From the NCBI RefSeq assembly GCF_947495845.1, contig NZ_CANMAO010000017.1:1-64000 (forward strand): a stretch of 64,000 nucleotides of DNA, written 5' to 3'. Each line of letters starts with the position of its first letter. Position 1 is the first letter of the stretch. The notes beneath the pieces are model-generated. The model was not told where the DNA came from. It was given only the letters and a program-made list of their open reading frames with translations, and ran no database searches. Source of the DNA: an uncultured Endozoicomonas sp. (GTDB lineage Bacteria; Pseudomonadota; Gammaproteobacteria; Pseudomonadales; Endozoicomonadaceae). Shown here one piece after another: positions 9,826 through 18,078 of this stretch. Position numbers and translations under genes: made by a program.

Positions 9826-11649
9826 ATGAGGCTATCTTTTTCTAATTTACCTTCAACATCCCGGCAGGTTGTTATTGCTGAAAATGCCTTCCAGCCGGCT
9901 CAGAAAAAAAAGATCACCTTCGCTGAACGCGGCATTGTTGAAAAGGGGCGCTTCAAGCACAGCTGTATTAGTAAAGAGGATATTGCCAGGGTATTTATTC
10001 GGGACTGGTGTGGGACTGACGATGAGAAAAAACGTCTCGGTTGTGATTATCGGATAAGGACTGAAGATGCGTTACCTGGCAAGAATAAAAAGAATTTGGC
10101 TCTGGCTAAAAGACAGAAAGCTGGGCAGGATACGCGTGATCCATTTGAACCGGCAACCTACCTGTTCCATTGTGATGGTAACAAATTGAATTTGGATTCC
10201 ATGAAGTTTGAAGGCTCCAACGAGTTTGTTTCCAGGCTTAGAACAAGTTCAGCGACTGCTCCGAACGGGACAGTAGAGAAAGTAAGCCCCCAAAAGCACC
10301 CTGCAGTTGGAGTGGCAACTGCAACAGGGCAGGCTCACCTCTCAGGAAGAGGTAATGAAGATCGCTATGTTGCTGATTTACGAAGCTTGTGGCTCGCAGG
10401 CAAGTATTACCCGCAGGTGTCTTTCACGGCCATTCTGGACGGCCATGGTAGTTCACAATGTTCCCAGTTTGTTCAGGATAATCTTGCAGACTATCTGGCT
10501 GAAGCGCTTGAGCTGCTGACCAGTGATCGTCAGCAACTTTGCGATCATGATGTCTATACTGCCATTGATGTTGCGATATGGCGTTTGCAGCATGATTACT
10601 TTCTTAAGCAAGGTCATTCTGGCACAACAGCAAACATTGCTATACGAATTGGCGGTCATCTTTATGTGGCCAATATTGGTGACAGTCAGGCGCTGCTTGT
10701 CGACGCAGAAAATAATGAATATGTCCCGCTGAGTATTGATGCCAAGTTTGATACAAGCAGTAAACCAGGCATTGAAAAGGAAGTAAGCGACTTACATTTG
10801 AAGTCAATTTATAAACGAGGCGGCAAAATTTCCGGAGAAGATCGTGTGGCTGGTGGAGGGATAAACATGGCCAGATCCATCGGAGATTTCCGAAGCACAG
10901 GAATGTCCTGCCTCCCGACTATCATTAAATACGATTTACAGCCCGGTAAAGAATACCTGTTGGTTCAATGCAGTGACGGTTTCTCAGACATTATTAATCC
11001 ACGTACATTAGCCAAAGAGAGTGCTGAAAGTAATCGCAGTCATAGAGGTGATGCTGCCGCCAGTGCTCTGGATGCTATGCACTATGGCTATCGGGTTAGT
11101 GGAAATAGTGATAGATCAAGAGATGATATGACCATTCTGATGCTGCCTATGAAGGCTGGTGAATATCGGGAACGCAGTGTTGCACAATGTATGCCTGCAA
11201 CGTCTTACACAGCATTTGGCTCATCACAAGGTCATCTGGATAACTGGATGGGGCAGATGATGCAAAGCGTTACTGAGGGCGCTGAAAATCAGTCAGCCCA
11301 ACCTTTCGATTTCAACAGTAGCTCCAGCGTAGAAAGTACGGATTCTATCAGCGGCATTCCATCCGATGCAAGTTGCGCTGGGTTGTCAGACTATAAACTT
11401 AGCCGTTTGCTCAGCCGGGATGCTCCTGGCGGATTTGATAGCAGAATCAACGTTATTGCACGAAAGAATGGACTTGAAAAAGAGCAAGTTGTGCAAGCAC
11501 TGAGAGTTTTCCTTTTTGATGAAATGAGCAGGGCTGATCTCAAAAATAAAAAATTGGATGAATATAAACTGGTGCCCTTGGAAGGACTTATAGAGCCTTT
11601 TTTAGATAAGCTACAACAGTCGAACAAAGGAAAGACTGGAACTAGATAG
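9826..11649 (+). CDS. PP2C-family (PPM) Ser/Thr protein phosphatase with long extensions
   Basis: The middle of this 607-residue protein is a metal-dependent PPM phosphatase. Visible motifs are GRGNEDRYV (about 170), the metal-binding DGHG (205-208), GHSGTTANIA, ANIGDSQALLV with GD near 285, MARSIGDF, CSDGFSD near 384 and the terminal DDMTILML near 433, so all expected acidic metal ligands appear present. A basic N-terminal region of about 155 residues and a C-terminal tail of about 165 residues (Ser-rich linker, then a charged helical part) are not recognised. The layout is closer to eukaryotic PP2C than to bacterial Stp or SpoIIE. No signal peptide is visible; a Dot/Icm- or type III-style effector is possible but not shown. 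It is the first gene of the block that splits the cco cluster. Confidence 0.85.
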   Translation: MRLSFSNLPSTSRQVVIAENAFQPAQKKKITFAERGIVEKGRFKHSCISKEDIARVFIRDWCGTDDEKKRLGCDYRIRTEDALPGKNKKNLALAKRQKAGQDTRDPFEPATYLFHCDGNKLNLDSMKFEGSNEFVSRLRTSSATAPNGTVEKVSPQKHPAVGVATATGQAHLSGRGNEDRYVADLRSLWLAGKYYPQVSFTAILDGHGSSQCSQFVQDNLADYLAEALELLTSDRQQLCDHDVYTAIDVAIWRLQHDYFLKQGHSGTTANIAIRIGGHLYVANIGDSQALLVDAENNEYVPLSIDAKFDTSSKPGIEKEVSDLHLKSIYKRGGKISGEDRVAGGGINMARSIGDFRSTGMSCLPTIIKYDLQPGKEYLLVQCSDGFSDIINPRTLAKESAESNRSHRGDAAASALDAMHYGYRVSGNSDRSRDDMTILMLPMKAGEYRERSVAQCMPATSYTAFGSSQGHLDNWMGQMMQSVTEGAENQSAQPFDFNSSSSVESTDSISGIPSDASCAGLSDYKLSRLLSRDAPGGFDSRINVIARKNGLEKEQVVQALRVFLFDEMSRADLKNKKLDEYKLVPLEGLIEPFLDKLQQSNKGKTGTR

Positions 11650-11776
11650 TGGATAATCGTTAGACTCATAATATATATAACCTGCATTGATCATTTTTGG
11701 TTGACCGCTATCTAGCTGTTGATTCGATGTTGACCATGCAAACTGTCTGACTCTCATCATGAAAAGGAATTTCATA

Positions 11777-13336
11777 ATGACAGTGTTACGGATGCTTTAT
11801 TTATCTATGGGGCTGATGCTTTTTGTCCGGACTGCCTTTCCAGCACACTACCATGACGATGTAGAAGCTTTTCCGCCTTGGCAGAATGGCCGGGGGCTTG
11901 GAGAACTTTCCCTTGAGGTGTCTACTGAAAATGAGTCAGCTCGTCAGCATTTTCTGACGGGGCTTAAACTACTCCATGCTTATGAATTTTCAGAAGCCAC
12001 CTGGTCACTAAGAGCTGCACAGAAATTGGATCCCGGGTTTGCCATGGCTTATTGGGGGGAGATTATCGCCAGCCGGATGTTGGTCTGGTACAGCCGTAAT
12101 GATGAACAGGGGCAATCCGCCTTGAAACGACTGGAGGAAAATGCAGATTTATCCCTGCTTACTGATTTGGAAAAAGGGCTGATCGGTGCAGCAAAAGTAT
12201 TGGTTTCCAAAGATGAGACACTGAAACCTTTTGAAAAAGGATCGTCTGCCTGGCAATTCAGAAACAAAATGGAGGGCTTATATCAGCGTTTTCCATTGAA
12301 TCATGAAGTGAAGGTTTTATACGGCTACAGTATTCTTGGAACCCGCCACGGAGTTCGTGATTATAAAACCAATCTGAAAGCGATTACGCTGTTTGATGAA
12401 GTGCTCGATGAAAACCCTGACCACCCTGGAGCATTGCATTTTATTCTTCATGCAGCGGAAAACCCGGTTCAGGCCTATCTAGCCCGTGATGCGGCAGAGA
12501 CGATCAATGACATTGTGTTTGCTGCCATACACACATTGCATATGCCCTCTCATTATTACATTGCTCGAGGTGAGTGGCAGGAGGTCGTTGATATTAATCG
12601 TATGGCCTGGAGCGCATCTATTCGCAGGGCTTATGAATCAGGGTTGGGCAGCGACACGTTTGAGTATCACGGTCAGGGCTGGGTGATCTATGGACTGTTA
12701 CAACAGGGTAACTATCAAGAAGCACTGGCTGAAATGAACAAGCTGTATCGGGAGTTTGATAAAAACCCGTCTTCAACCATTAGACGTTATCTGTTGTTTG
12801 CACGGGCCGGGTTTCTGGTTGATGCACCTGTTGGTAGTAAAGAAAGTAAGCTCGTTCTTAAGCAGCGGGTTGATCACCAAAGGATGATATCGGCAGCAAC
12901 TGGTGCTGACCTTTTGGCGGAGGCTTACCTTGGCTGGCAGATGGGAAATAACGGTATGATTGCCAAGGCTAATCGTCGTTATCACCAGTTAATGGATAAT
13001 GATCTGCAGCATTTATCGCCGCCAGAGCAGGATGCTGTAAAAATAATGGGCTTATTAACCCGGGCGCTTGAAGATTTGCAAAATGAACGTTCTGACGCCG
13101 GTGAGTTGAAGTTATCCCGAGCAGCTAATCTGGAAGTCACCATGGTGCATGAACATGGTATTCCATTGACTGTGAAACCAGCGAATGAGCTTTATGCTGA
13201 GTTTTTATTGAAAGAGAAACGTTTCGGAGAAGCTCTGCATTATTACAAAAAAGCGTTAGCCTATTATCCTAAACGGATGTCTTCTCTGAAAGGTCAGGCT
13301 GTCGCATTGAGTGAGCTTTATGATGCGTATAATTAA
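11777..13336 (+). CDS. exported tetratricopeptide-repeat protein
   Basis: The product has an N-terminal signal-like hydrophobic stretch (MTVLRMLYLSMGLMLFVRTAFPA), suggesting export. It then has TPR-like helical pairs such as ARQHFLTGLKLLHAYEFSEA and FAMAYWGEIIASRMLVW near the N-terminus and RFGEALHYYKKALAYYPKR near the C-terminus. This arrangement is common in bacterial TPR proteins of unknown function. The frame opens at 11759, but the ATG at 11777 has an AAGGAA sequence at proper distance and is preferred, giving 519 residues. No catalytic motif is seen. It follows the PP2C gene on the same strand with a 127-base gap. Confidence 0.75.
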   Translation: MTVLRMLYLSMGLMLFVRTAFPAHYHDDVEAFPPWQNGRGLGELSLEVSTENESARQHFLTGLKLLHAYEFSEATWSLRAAQKLDPGFAMAYWGEIIASRMLVWYSRNDEQGQSALKRLEENADLSLLTDLEKGLIGAAKVLVSKDETLKPFEKGSSAWQFRNKMEGLYQRFPLNHEVKVLYGYSILGTRHGVRDYKTNLKAITLFDEVLDENPDHPGALHFILHAAENPVQAYLARDAAETINDIVFAAIHTLHMPSHYYIARGEWQEVVDINRMAWSASIRRAYESGLGSDTFEYHGQGWVIYGLLQQGNYQEALAEMNKLYREFDKNPSSTIRRYLLFARAGFLVDAPVGSKESKLVLKQRVDHQRMISAATGADLLAEAYLGWQMGNNGMIAKANRRYHQLMDNDLQHLSPPEQDAVKIMGLLTRALEDLQNERSDAGELKLSRAANLEVTMVHEHGIPLTVKPANELYAEFLLKEKRFGEALHYYKKALAYYPKRMSSLKGQAVALSELYDAYN

Positions 13337-13544
13337 GTAGAAGTATAGAAAGTGAATAATCTAATCTCGTTTTTTATACGGATTCGGGGCTTGTGGTTGT
13401 TTTGTTATTCTTCGAAGGCATTGAATAGCGTCTGTGATTGATGTCAGTTATCGTGAGCTAATATAGCTGACTTGATGGATTTTGCTAAACATCCGTTGAT
13501 GTTGAATGAATGGAGAATAAAACAATTATGTGCGGCTAATGACT

Positions 13545-13706
13545 AAGTAGTTGAGCAAATGAAATCATATTTTCTGAGCAAGTGGCCAGCCACTCTACTG
13601 CGTTACAACTCTGGTCACATAGCTATGGCTATGCTCCCGGCGTTGTGCCTTGCATAGTAACTGTCCACTCACCCAGAAATATTCGATTCCATTTGCACAA
13701 CTACTT
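13545..13706. repeat. 162-bp MITE-like inverted-repeat element, copy 2
   Basis: Terminal inverted repeats of about 33 bp begin AAGTAGTTG and end CAACTACTT, and meet the core at ATTTTCTG/CAGAAATAT. The core includes CTGGTCACATAGC and GCTCCCGGCGTTG, the reverse complement of the core of the copy at 3697-3857. The outermost TIR bases differ between copies while the inner TIR and core are shared. No coding capacity. Confidence 0.8.
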
Positions 13707-13718
13707 AAGGATGTTTAG

Positions 13719-13757
13719 AAGGCTGAGTGAATCTGACGGACATCTCAGCCTTTTATT
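13719..13757. terminator. bidirectional terminator, TPR gene / GlcG-like gene
   Basis: AAGGCTGAG and CTCAGCCTT form a nine-base stem with a 16-base loop, followed by TTATTATT on the plus strand. It lies between convergent genes. Confidence 0.65.
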
Positions 13758-13777
13758 ATTACGACATCTGATTGTTA

Positions 13778-14278
13778 TTAGAAAACAGCTTTGATGGCTT
13801 CTTCTGCACAGGCAACGTCTAAATGCCCACCTGGAGCACCACCGACACCGATGGCACCAATCTGAACGTCATTCAACGTTACTGGAATGCCGCCAGTCAG
13901 GAATAACAAATTCTCATCCATGTTTTGCAGTGGTTGCATGATTGGCTTGTCGGCCACCAGTTTCATAAGGTCTCCGGAAGGGCGTTTCATGCTAACAACC
14001 GTAAATGCCTTTTTGCGTGAGCTGTCCAGAGTGTGGATGCCTGCGCCATTTTCTCGAAGTTGGGCAAGCACGTTACCCGACATATCAACCACGGTTGCAG
14101 ACACTTTATAGCCTTGTGCCGTGCACTGCTTCACAGCACCTTGAGCCAGCTGAAACGCAATGGCAGAAGCAATTTCTGTCACGGATACAGTCTGGTTTTT
14201 ATCGGCGGCTGATGCGTTAAAAGAGATGGACATTAAGCCAAGGGTGGCGGCCAGAGCGGTCATTTTAATCTTTTTCAT
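13778..14278 (-). CDS. exported GlcG/HbpS-family (DUF336) protein
   Basis: The 166-residue product begins with a clear signal peptide (MKKIKMTALAATLGLMSISFNASA, cleavage near AD). It continues as a complete GlcG/HbpS domain: VVDMSGNVLAQLRENGAG, SSRKKAFTVVSMKRPS and the closing GAIGVGGAPGGHLDVACAEEA. Members bind small ligands; HbpS of Streptomyces binds haem and feeds a two-component system. The frame starts at a GTG (14284), but the ATG at 14278 is well placed behind AAGGAG. It is divergent from a response-regulator/kinase pair, so a role as a periplasmic sensor accessory, as with HbpS-SenSR, is an attractive inference. Confidence 0.85.
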   Translation of the reverse strand: MKKIKMTALAATLGLMSISFNASAADKNQTVSVTEIASAIAFQLAQGAVKQCTAQGYKVSATVVDMSGNVLAQLRENGAGIHTLDSSRKKAFTVVSMKRPSGDLMKLVADKPIMQPLQNMDENLLFLTGGIPVTLNDVQIGAIGVGGAPGGHLDVACAEEAIKAVF

Positions 14279-14440
14279 ATTCACTCCTTCAGGGTTTTAT
14301 TGTTCAACGGCGACCACTCTAACGAAGTACGAATTACCAAGGGCTTTCAGAAGCATTACAAAACTGCAATGTTCAGCAGAATTAAACGATTGTGTGATAG
14401 TGTCTTTCTGCCAGGGGTTGCTATTGATGTACTGATACCA

Positions 14441-15121
14441 ATGAAAATACTTTTGATCGAAGATGATGCCCGCATATCTCACTTTCTTATCACCGGCTTT
14501 CAGCAGGAAGGTTGTTCGATCACTCATGCTGCCAACGGAGTGGATGGGCTGCATGAAGCAATCACCGGCTCCTATGATGTGATCGTTCTCGATATCATGT
14601 TGCCAGAACTGGACGGCTTTGGTGTTTTATCACAGTTAAGAGGGCAGGGGCATTTGACGCCAGTATTGATTCTGAGTGCCAAGCATTCTGTGTCGGAACG
14701 GGTCCAGGGGCTTCAGTCGGGGGCAGACGATTATCTGGTCAAACCCTTTGCATTTTCAGAGTTGTTTGCTCGTTGTCAGTCACTGTGTCGTCGGCAGAGT
14801 CAGAATCAAAACGCGGTGCAAAGTCTGAGTCTGAGTTATCAGGATTTATCACTGGATTTATTAAGTCATGACGTTGAACGCAGTGGTGACGTGATTCACC
14901 TCAATCAGCGTGAATTTATTTTGCTCAAACTAATGATGGAAAATCCGGAAGTGGTGATTTCCAAGGCGACCATTCTGGAGCAGGTTTGGGGGCATCAGTT
15001 TGATCCGCAAACCAATGTGGTGGATGTGCTGGTCTGTCGTTTACGAGGTAAGGTGGATAAGGGGTTTGAGCTTCCGTTGATTCATACTCTGAGAGGCGTT
15101 GGTTATGTCCTCAGGAAGTAG
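14441..15121 (+). CDS. OmpR/PhoB-family response regulator
   Basis: The receiver domain has the acidic pair in MKILLIEDDARI, phospho-acceptor Asp51 in VLDIMLPELDG, and the conserved Lys in DDYLVKPFAFSEL. A winged-helix DNA-binding domain follows, ending TNVVDVLVCRLRGKVD and HTLRGVGYVLRK. The frame is open from 14300, but the receiver begins at the ATG at 14441, giving 226 residues, the normal size. The stop overlaps the start of the kinase gene, so the two are coupled. It looks QseB/PmrA-like, but the signal and regulon are unknown; the divergent GlcG-like gene is a likely target. Confidence 0.9.
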   Translation: MKILLIEDDARISHFLITGFQQEGCSITHAANGVDGLHEAITGSYDVIVLDIMLPELDGFGVLSQLRGQGHLTPVLILSAKHSVSERVQGLQSGADDYLVKPFAFSELFARCQSLCRRQSQNQNAVQSLSLSYQDLSLDLLSHDVERSGDVIHLNQREFILLKLMMENPEVVISKATILEQVWGHQFDPQTNVVDVLVCRLRGKVDKGFELPLIHTLRGVGYVLRK

Positions 15122-16502
15122 TGTTGAGCGGGCACTAAGCAAAGTACACAACACATTGCTCAGACGATTTATCCTGTTGCTGCTGCTCTGCTTGCTGGTG
15201 GTGCAGGTTATTGTTGGTTCACTGTTTTTTCTGGATCTTTACTGGCAGGAAAAAAGAGTGATGACCAACATGAGAGCGGAGTATCAACGAATACTGACGT
15301 ATGATTCTGCTGACAGATTGCGGCATGTCTTTCAGGCTGGCAGTGAACGCTTATTGGGCAATCACATTGCCGCGTTTGAACGCCCAAAAAAATACGTACA
15401 AAACAATGCCTATTCAATAGAATTACTGGCGGGTTATCCAAACGTTCCCTCCGATATCGATTTCTCTTTGTATACCATAGGAGAGAAGCCCTGGTGGCAA
15501 ACGTTTCTTCTAAACCCTTACACCACTTATGTGATTCCCGGAGTGGACAGTGATTTTTGGCTGGTGCTTGATAATCGAGCCCGTTATTTCATTGCCTACA
15601 ACAAGTGGGTGATGACCCTTCTGGCAATGGTGCTGATTGTTATTGTGACCACTGTTTTCATCCAGAGAATGATACGGGGAGTCATGTCGCCATTGATTTC
15701 ACTGGGTAAAACATTATCGAAAATTCAGCAGGGCGATCTGAACCCAGAAGCTATTCCAAAACCAGTCCCTGGTGGGCTGAGTGTGATCAGTGCCAGTGTC
15801 CATGATGCTATGGTACGACTGCATCAGATCACCACTACTCTTAATACGACAGTAGACGCCATTGCACATGATATACGAACGCCGTTGTCGAGAATTATCC
15901 TTTCATCACAATCGGCTCTGCTGGACGATCAAAACCCCCAACAAATGAGGGAAGCCCTGTCTGACAGTGCAGAATATGCCATGCAGGCCAATACCATGCT
16001 CACTACATTGATGAAGTTGAATGATGAGCTGACCGGTAAACGTCAGGGCATGTATAAACCCACGGATGTTGGGAACGTTGTTCGTACAGTTGTGTCATGG
16101 TACGAAGACGTTGCGGATGACAAACAGATTCAGCTTAAGGTCGATGTCCCCGAACCGGTCATCATTCAGTCTGATCCCGAAAAGCTGACTCAGGCGCTGT
16201 TAAACCTTGTTGATAATGCCATTAAGTATACGGATCGTGGCAGTGTCTGTGTTCGCGCAATTTGTCTGGATCAGCACAGGATTGAGATCAGTGTCAGAGA
16301 TACTGGTATTGGTATTGAAAAGCCTTATCAGGGCATGGTGTTTGAACGATTATATCGAGTAGACGACAGTAGAAATGCTTCTGCAGGCTATGGTCTGGGG
16401 CTCTCTCTGGCTGTTGCCATTGTCGATAACCTGGGTGGCTCCATTCATCTGGAATCTGAACCGGGTCATGGCAGTACCTTTACCATCCGTTTAGATGTTT
16501 AA
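15105..16502 (+). CDS. membrane sensor histidine kinase
   Basis: This partner of the preceding regulator has a transmembrane segment near residues 20-42, a periplasmic sensor region of about 125 residues, a second segment near 170-190 and a HAMP linker. The dimerisation helix carries His255 in AIAHDIRTPLSR, and the ATPase domain has NLVDNAIKYTD, DTGIGIE and GYGLGLSLAVA. All catalytic boxes are intact. The ATG at 15105 has GAGAGG eight bases upstream and is preferred to the TTG at 15099. It converges on ccoG. The periplasmic domain is not recognised. Confidence 0.9.
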   Translation: MSSGSSVERALSKVHNTLLRRFILLLLLCLLVVQVIVGSLFFLDLYWQEKRVMTNMRAEYQRILTYDSADRLRHVFQAGSERLLGNHIAAFERPKKYVQNNAYSIELLAGYPNVPSDIDFSLYTIGEKPWWQTFLLNPYTTYVIPGVDSDFWLVLDNRARYFIAYNKWVMTLLAMVLIVIVTTVFIQRMIRGVMSPLISLGKTLSKIQQGDLNPEAIPKPVPGGLSVISASVHDAMVRLHQITTTLNTTVDAIAHDIRTPLSRIILSSQSALLDDQNPQQMREALSDSAEYAMQANTMLTTLMKLNDELTGKRQGMYKPTDVGNVVRTVVSWYEDVADDKQIQLKVDVPEPVIIQSDPEKLTQALLNLVDNAIKYTDRGSVCVRAICLDQHRIEISVRDTGIGIEKPYQGMVFERLYRVDDSRNASAGYGLGLSLAVAIVDNLGGSIHLESEPGHGSTFTIRLDV

Positions 16503-16559
16503 GGGGATGGAATGGTGGGAGAAGTGGCCGTGGCGCATAGAGCGACACGGCTGATCAGA

Positions 16560-17951
16560 TTATCTGGAAGGAATCATAAACCGGCTTTCTGTCTTGATGG
16601 CACCAAGATCAGGCTTGCTTGAAATGATGCTGAACTCAATAGGACGGGTTATTGGCGCACCATCAAGCTGTGGTGCGATCACGCGAATGACTTCCTGCGC
16701 CACACTGTTGGGTTCGATCATAAGCGATGTCTCACCGGAAATGGTTAGACCATCAAAGCCGTCTACCTGAATCTGCACTTCATGGGCCACATGATCTTTA
16801 TTGGCAATTTTCAGAGTGTAGATATTTTCAATGCGCTGATCACTGAGTGTGCGATAGAGCACATTTCGGTCCCTCAATACTTCAAGCTCCAGTGCAACCC
16901 GATTATTCAGCGTTACGAAGAACAACCCGATCATGACAATCAGAGCAACGGCGTAACCGATTAAGCGTGGACGCAACCAGTGGGTTTTACCTCCGGCGAG
17001 TTGGTGCTCTGTAGTGTAGCTAATCAGTCCTTTGTCATAACCCATCTTATCCATAATGGTATCGCAGGCATCGATACAGGCGGCGCAGCCGATGCATTGG
17101 TATTGCAGGCCATCACGAATATCAATACCCGTTGGGCAGACTTGAACACAGACGCTGCAATCGACACAATCGCCAAGGCCTACGCTTTTCGGGTCAACGC
17201 TTTTCTTTCGGGCGCCACGACTTTCCCCACGGCGCTCGTCGTAGGCGACAACGAGGGTGTCATTGTCAAACATGACACTCTGGAAGCGGGCATAAGGGCA
17301 CATGTGCATGCACACTTGTTCACGCAGATAACCGGCGTTGCCGTAGGTGGCCACAGTGAAGAAGACCAGCCAGAAAACACCCCAGCCGTTGACGTCACCC
17401 GTGGTGAGATCGACCACCAGTTCCCGTATAGGTGTGAAGTAGCCAACGAAGGTAAGCGCGGTGGTGAATGCAACGGCAACCCAGATGGCGTGTTTAGCGG
17501 CTTTTCGCAGAAACTTGTCAGCAGACATCGGCTCTTTATCGAGCTTCATTCTACGGTTGCGTTCACCTTCGGTAACACGCTCTGCCCACATGAATACCCA
17601 GGTGAAGACGCTTTGTGGGCAGGTGTATCCGCACCAGATTCGACCGGCAAAAACCGTCAACGCAAAAAGACCGAAGGCGCAGATGATCAGCAGCCAGGTG
17701 AGCAGAATAAAATCCTGGGGCCAGAAGGTGGTGCCAAAAATATGAAACTGTCGGGCGGGCAGATCAAAGAGAATTGCTTGCTGACCGTTGATGTTGAGCC
17801 AGGCGGTGCCAAAAAACAGTAGAAACAGGAAAGTACCGCCGGCCAATCGTAAATTACGATAAAGACCAGAAAAGCTTCGGGTGTATATTTTTTCGGGCTT
17901 CTGGTAGAGATCTATCAGTTCCGGTTCCTGGTTGGCATTTTGTGTGTTCAT
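16560..17951 (-). CDS. ccoG: cbb3 oxidase assembly ferredoxin CcoG
   Basis: CcoG (RdxA/FixG) is a membrane-bound iron-sulfur protein; in Rhodobacter it reduces Cu(II) for cbb3 assembly. The 463-residue product has about five transmembrane helices, a CGYTCPQS motif at the membrane, and two [4Fe-4S] sites (CVDCSVCVQVCP and CIGCAACIDACD). A C-terminal FixG-type Ig-like domain follows (VALELEVLRDRNVLYR onward). It lies 127 bases downstream of ccoP, separated by a strong inverted repeat. It is cut off from ccoHIS by a 7-kb block, unlike the usual ccoGHIS order. Confidence 0.95.
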   Translation of the reverse strand: MNTQNANQEPELIDLYQKPEKIYTRSFSGLYRNLRLAGGTFLFLLFFGTAWLNINGQQAILFDLPARQFHIFGTTFWPQDFILLTWLLIICAFGLFALTVFAGRIWCGYTCPQSVFTWVFMWAERVTEGERNRRMKLDKEPMSADKFLRKAAKHAIWVAVAFTTALTFVGYFTPIRELVVDLTTGDVNGWGVFWLVFFTVATYGNAGYLREQVCMHMCPYARFQSVMFDNDTLVVAYDERRGESRGARKKSVDPKSVGLGDCVDCSVCVQVCPTGIDIRDGLQYQCIGCAACIDACDTIMDKMGYDKGLISYTTEHQLAGGKTHWLRPRLIGYAVALIVMIGLFFVTLNNRVALELEVLRDRNVLYRTLSDQRIENIYTLKIANKDHVAHEVQIQVDGFDGLTISGETSLMIEPNSVAQEVIRVIAPQLDGAPITRPIEFSIISSKPDLGAIKTESRFMIPSR

Positions 17952-17994
17952 AGCGCCGAAATTACCGGTGTGGGTTTGTGATTAGGATAGATTG

Positions 17995-18074
17995 GTAGGT
18001 CGGTAATTCTGAAAGAATTGCCGACACTTGGGTTCGATTATCATTGCCGGCAACCCTTTGGGTTACCGACCTAC
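17995..18074. repeat. REP-like inverted repeat between ccoP and ccoG
   Basis: GTAGGTCGGTAA at 17995-18006 pairs perfectly with TTACCGACCTAC at 18063-18074, with inner self-complementary pieces (TTGCCGGCAA). The stem lies in the ccoP-ccoG spacer and could attenuate read-through or protect the ccoNOQP transcript, making CcoG less abundant than the oxidase subunits. Confidence 0.7.
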
Positions 18075-18078
18075 AATA

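Larger units (their letters stand above)
13337..13777. other. intergenic region with repeat element and terminator
   Basis: The 441 bases between the TPR gene and the converging GlcG-like gene contain no ORF. They hold the 162-bp inverted-repeat element and, beside it, a bidirectional terminator. Confidence 0.6.

Noticed and set aside
16980-17822. 280-residue plus-strand ORF opposite ccoG
   Set aside because: The antisense frame of a strongly conserved gene, with no recognisable domain and no upstream signals.
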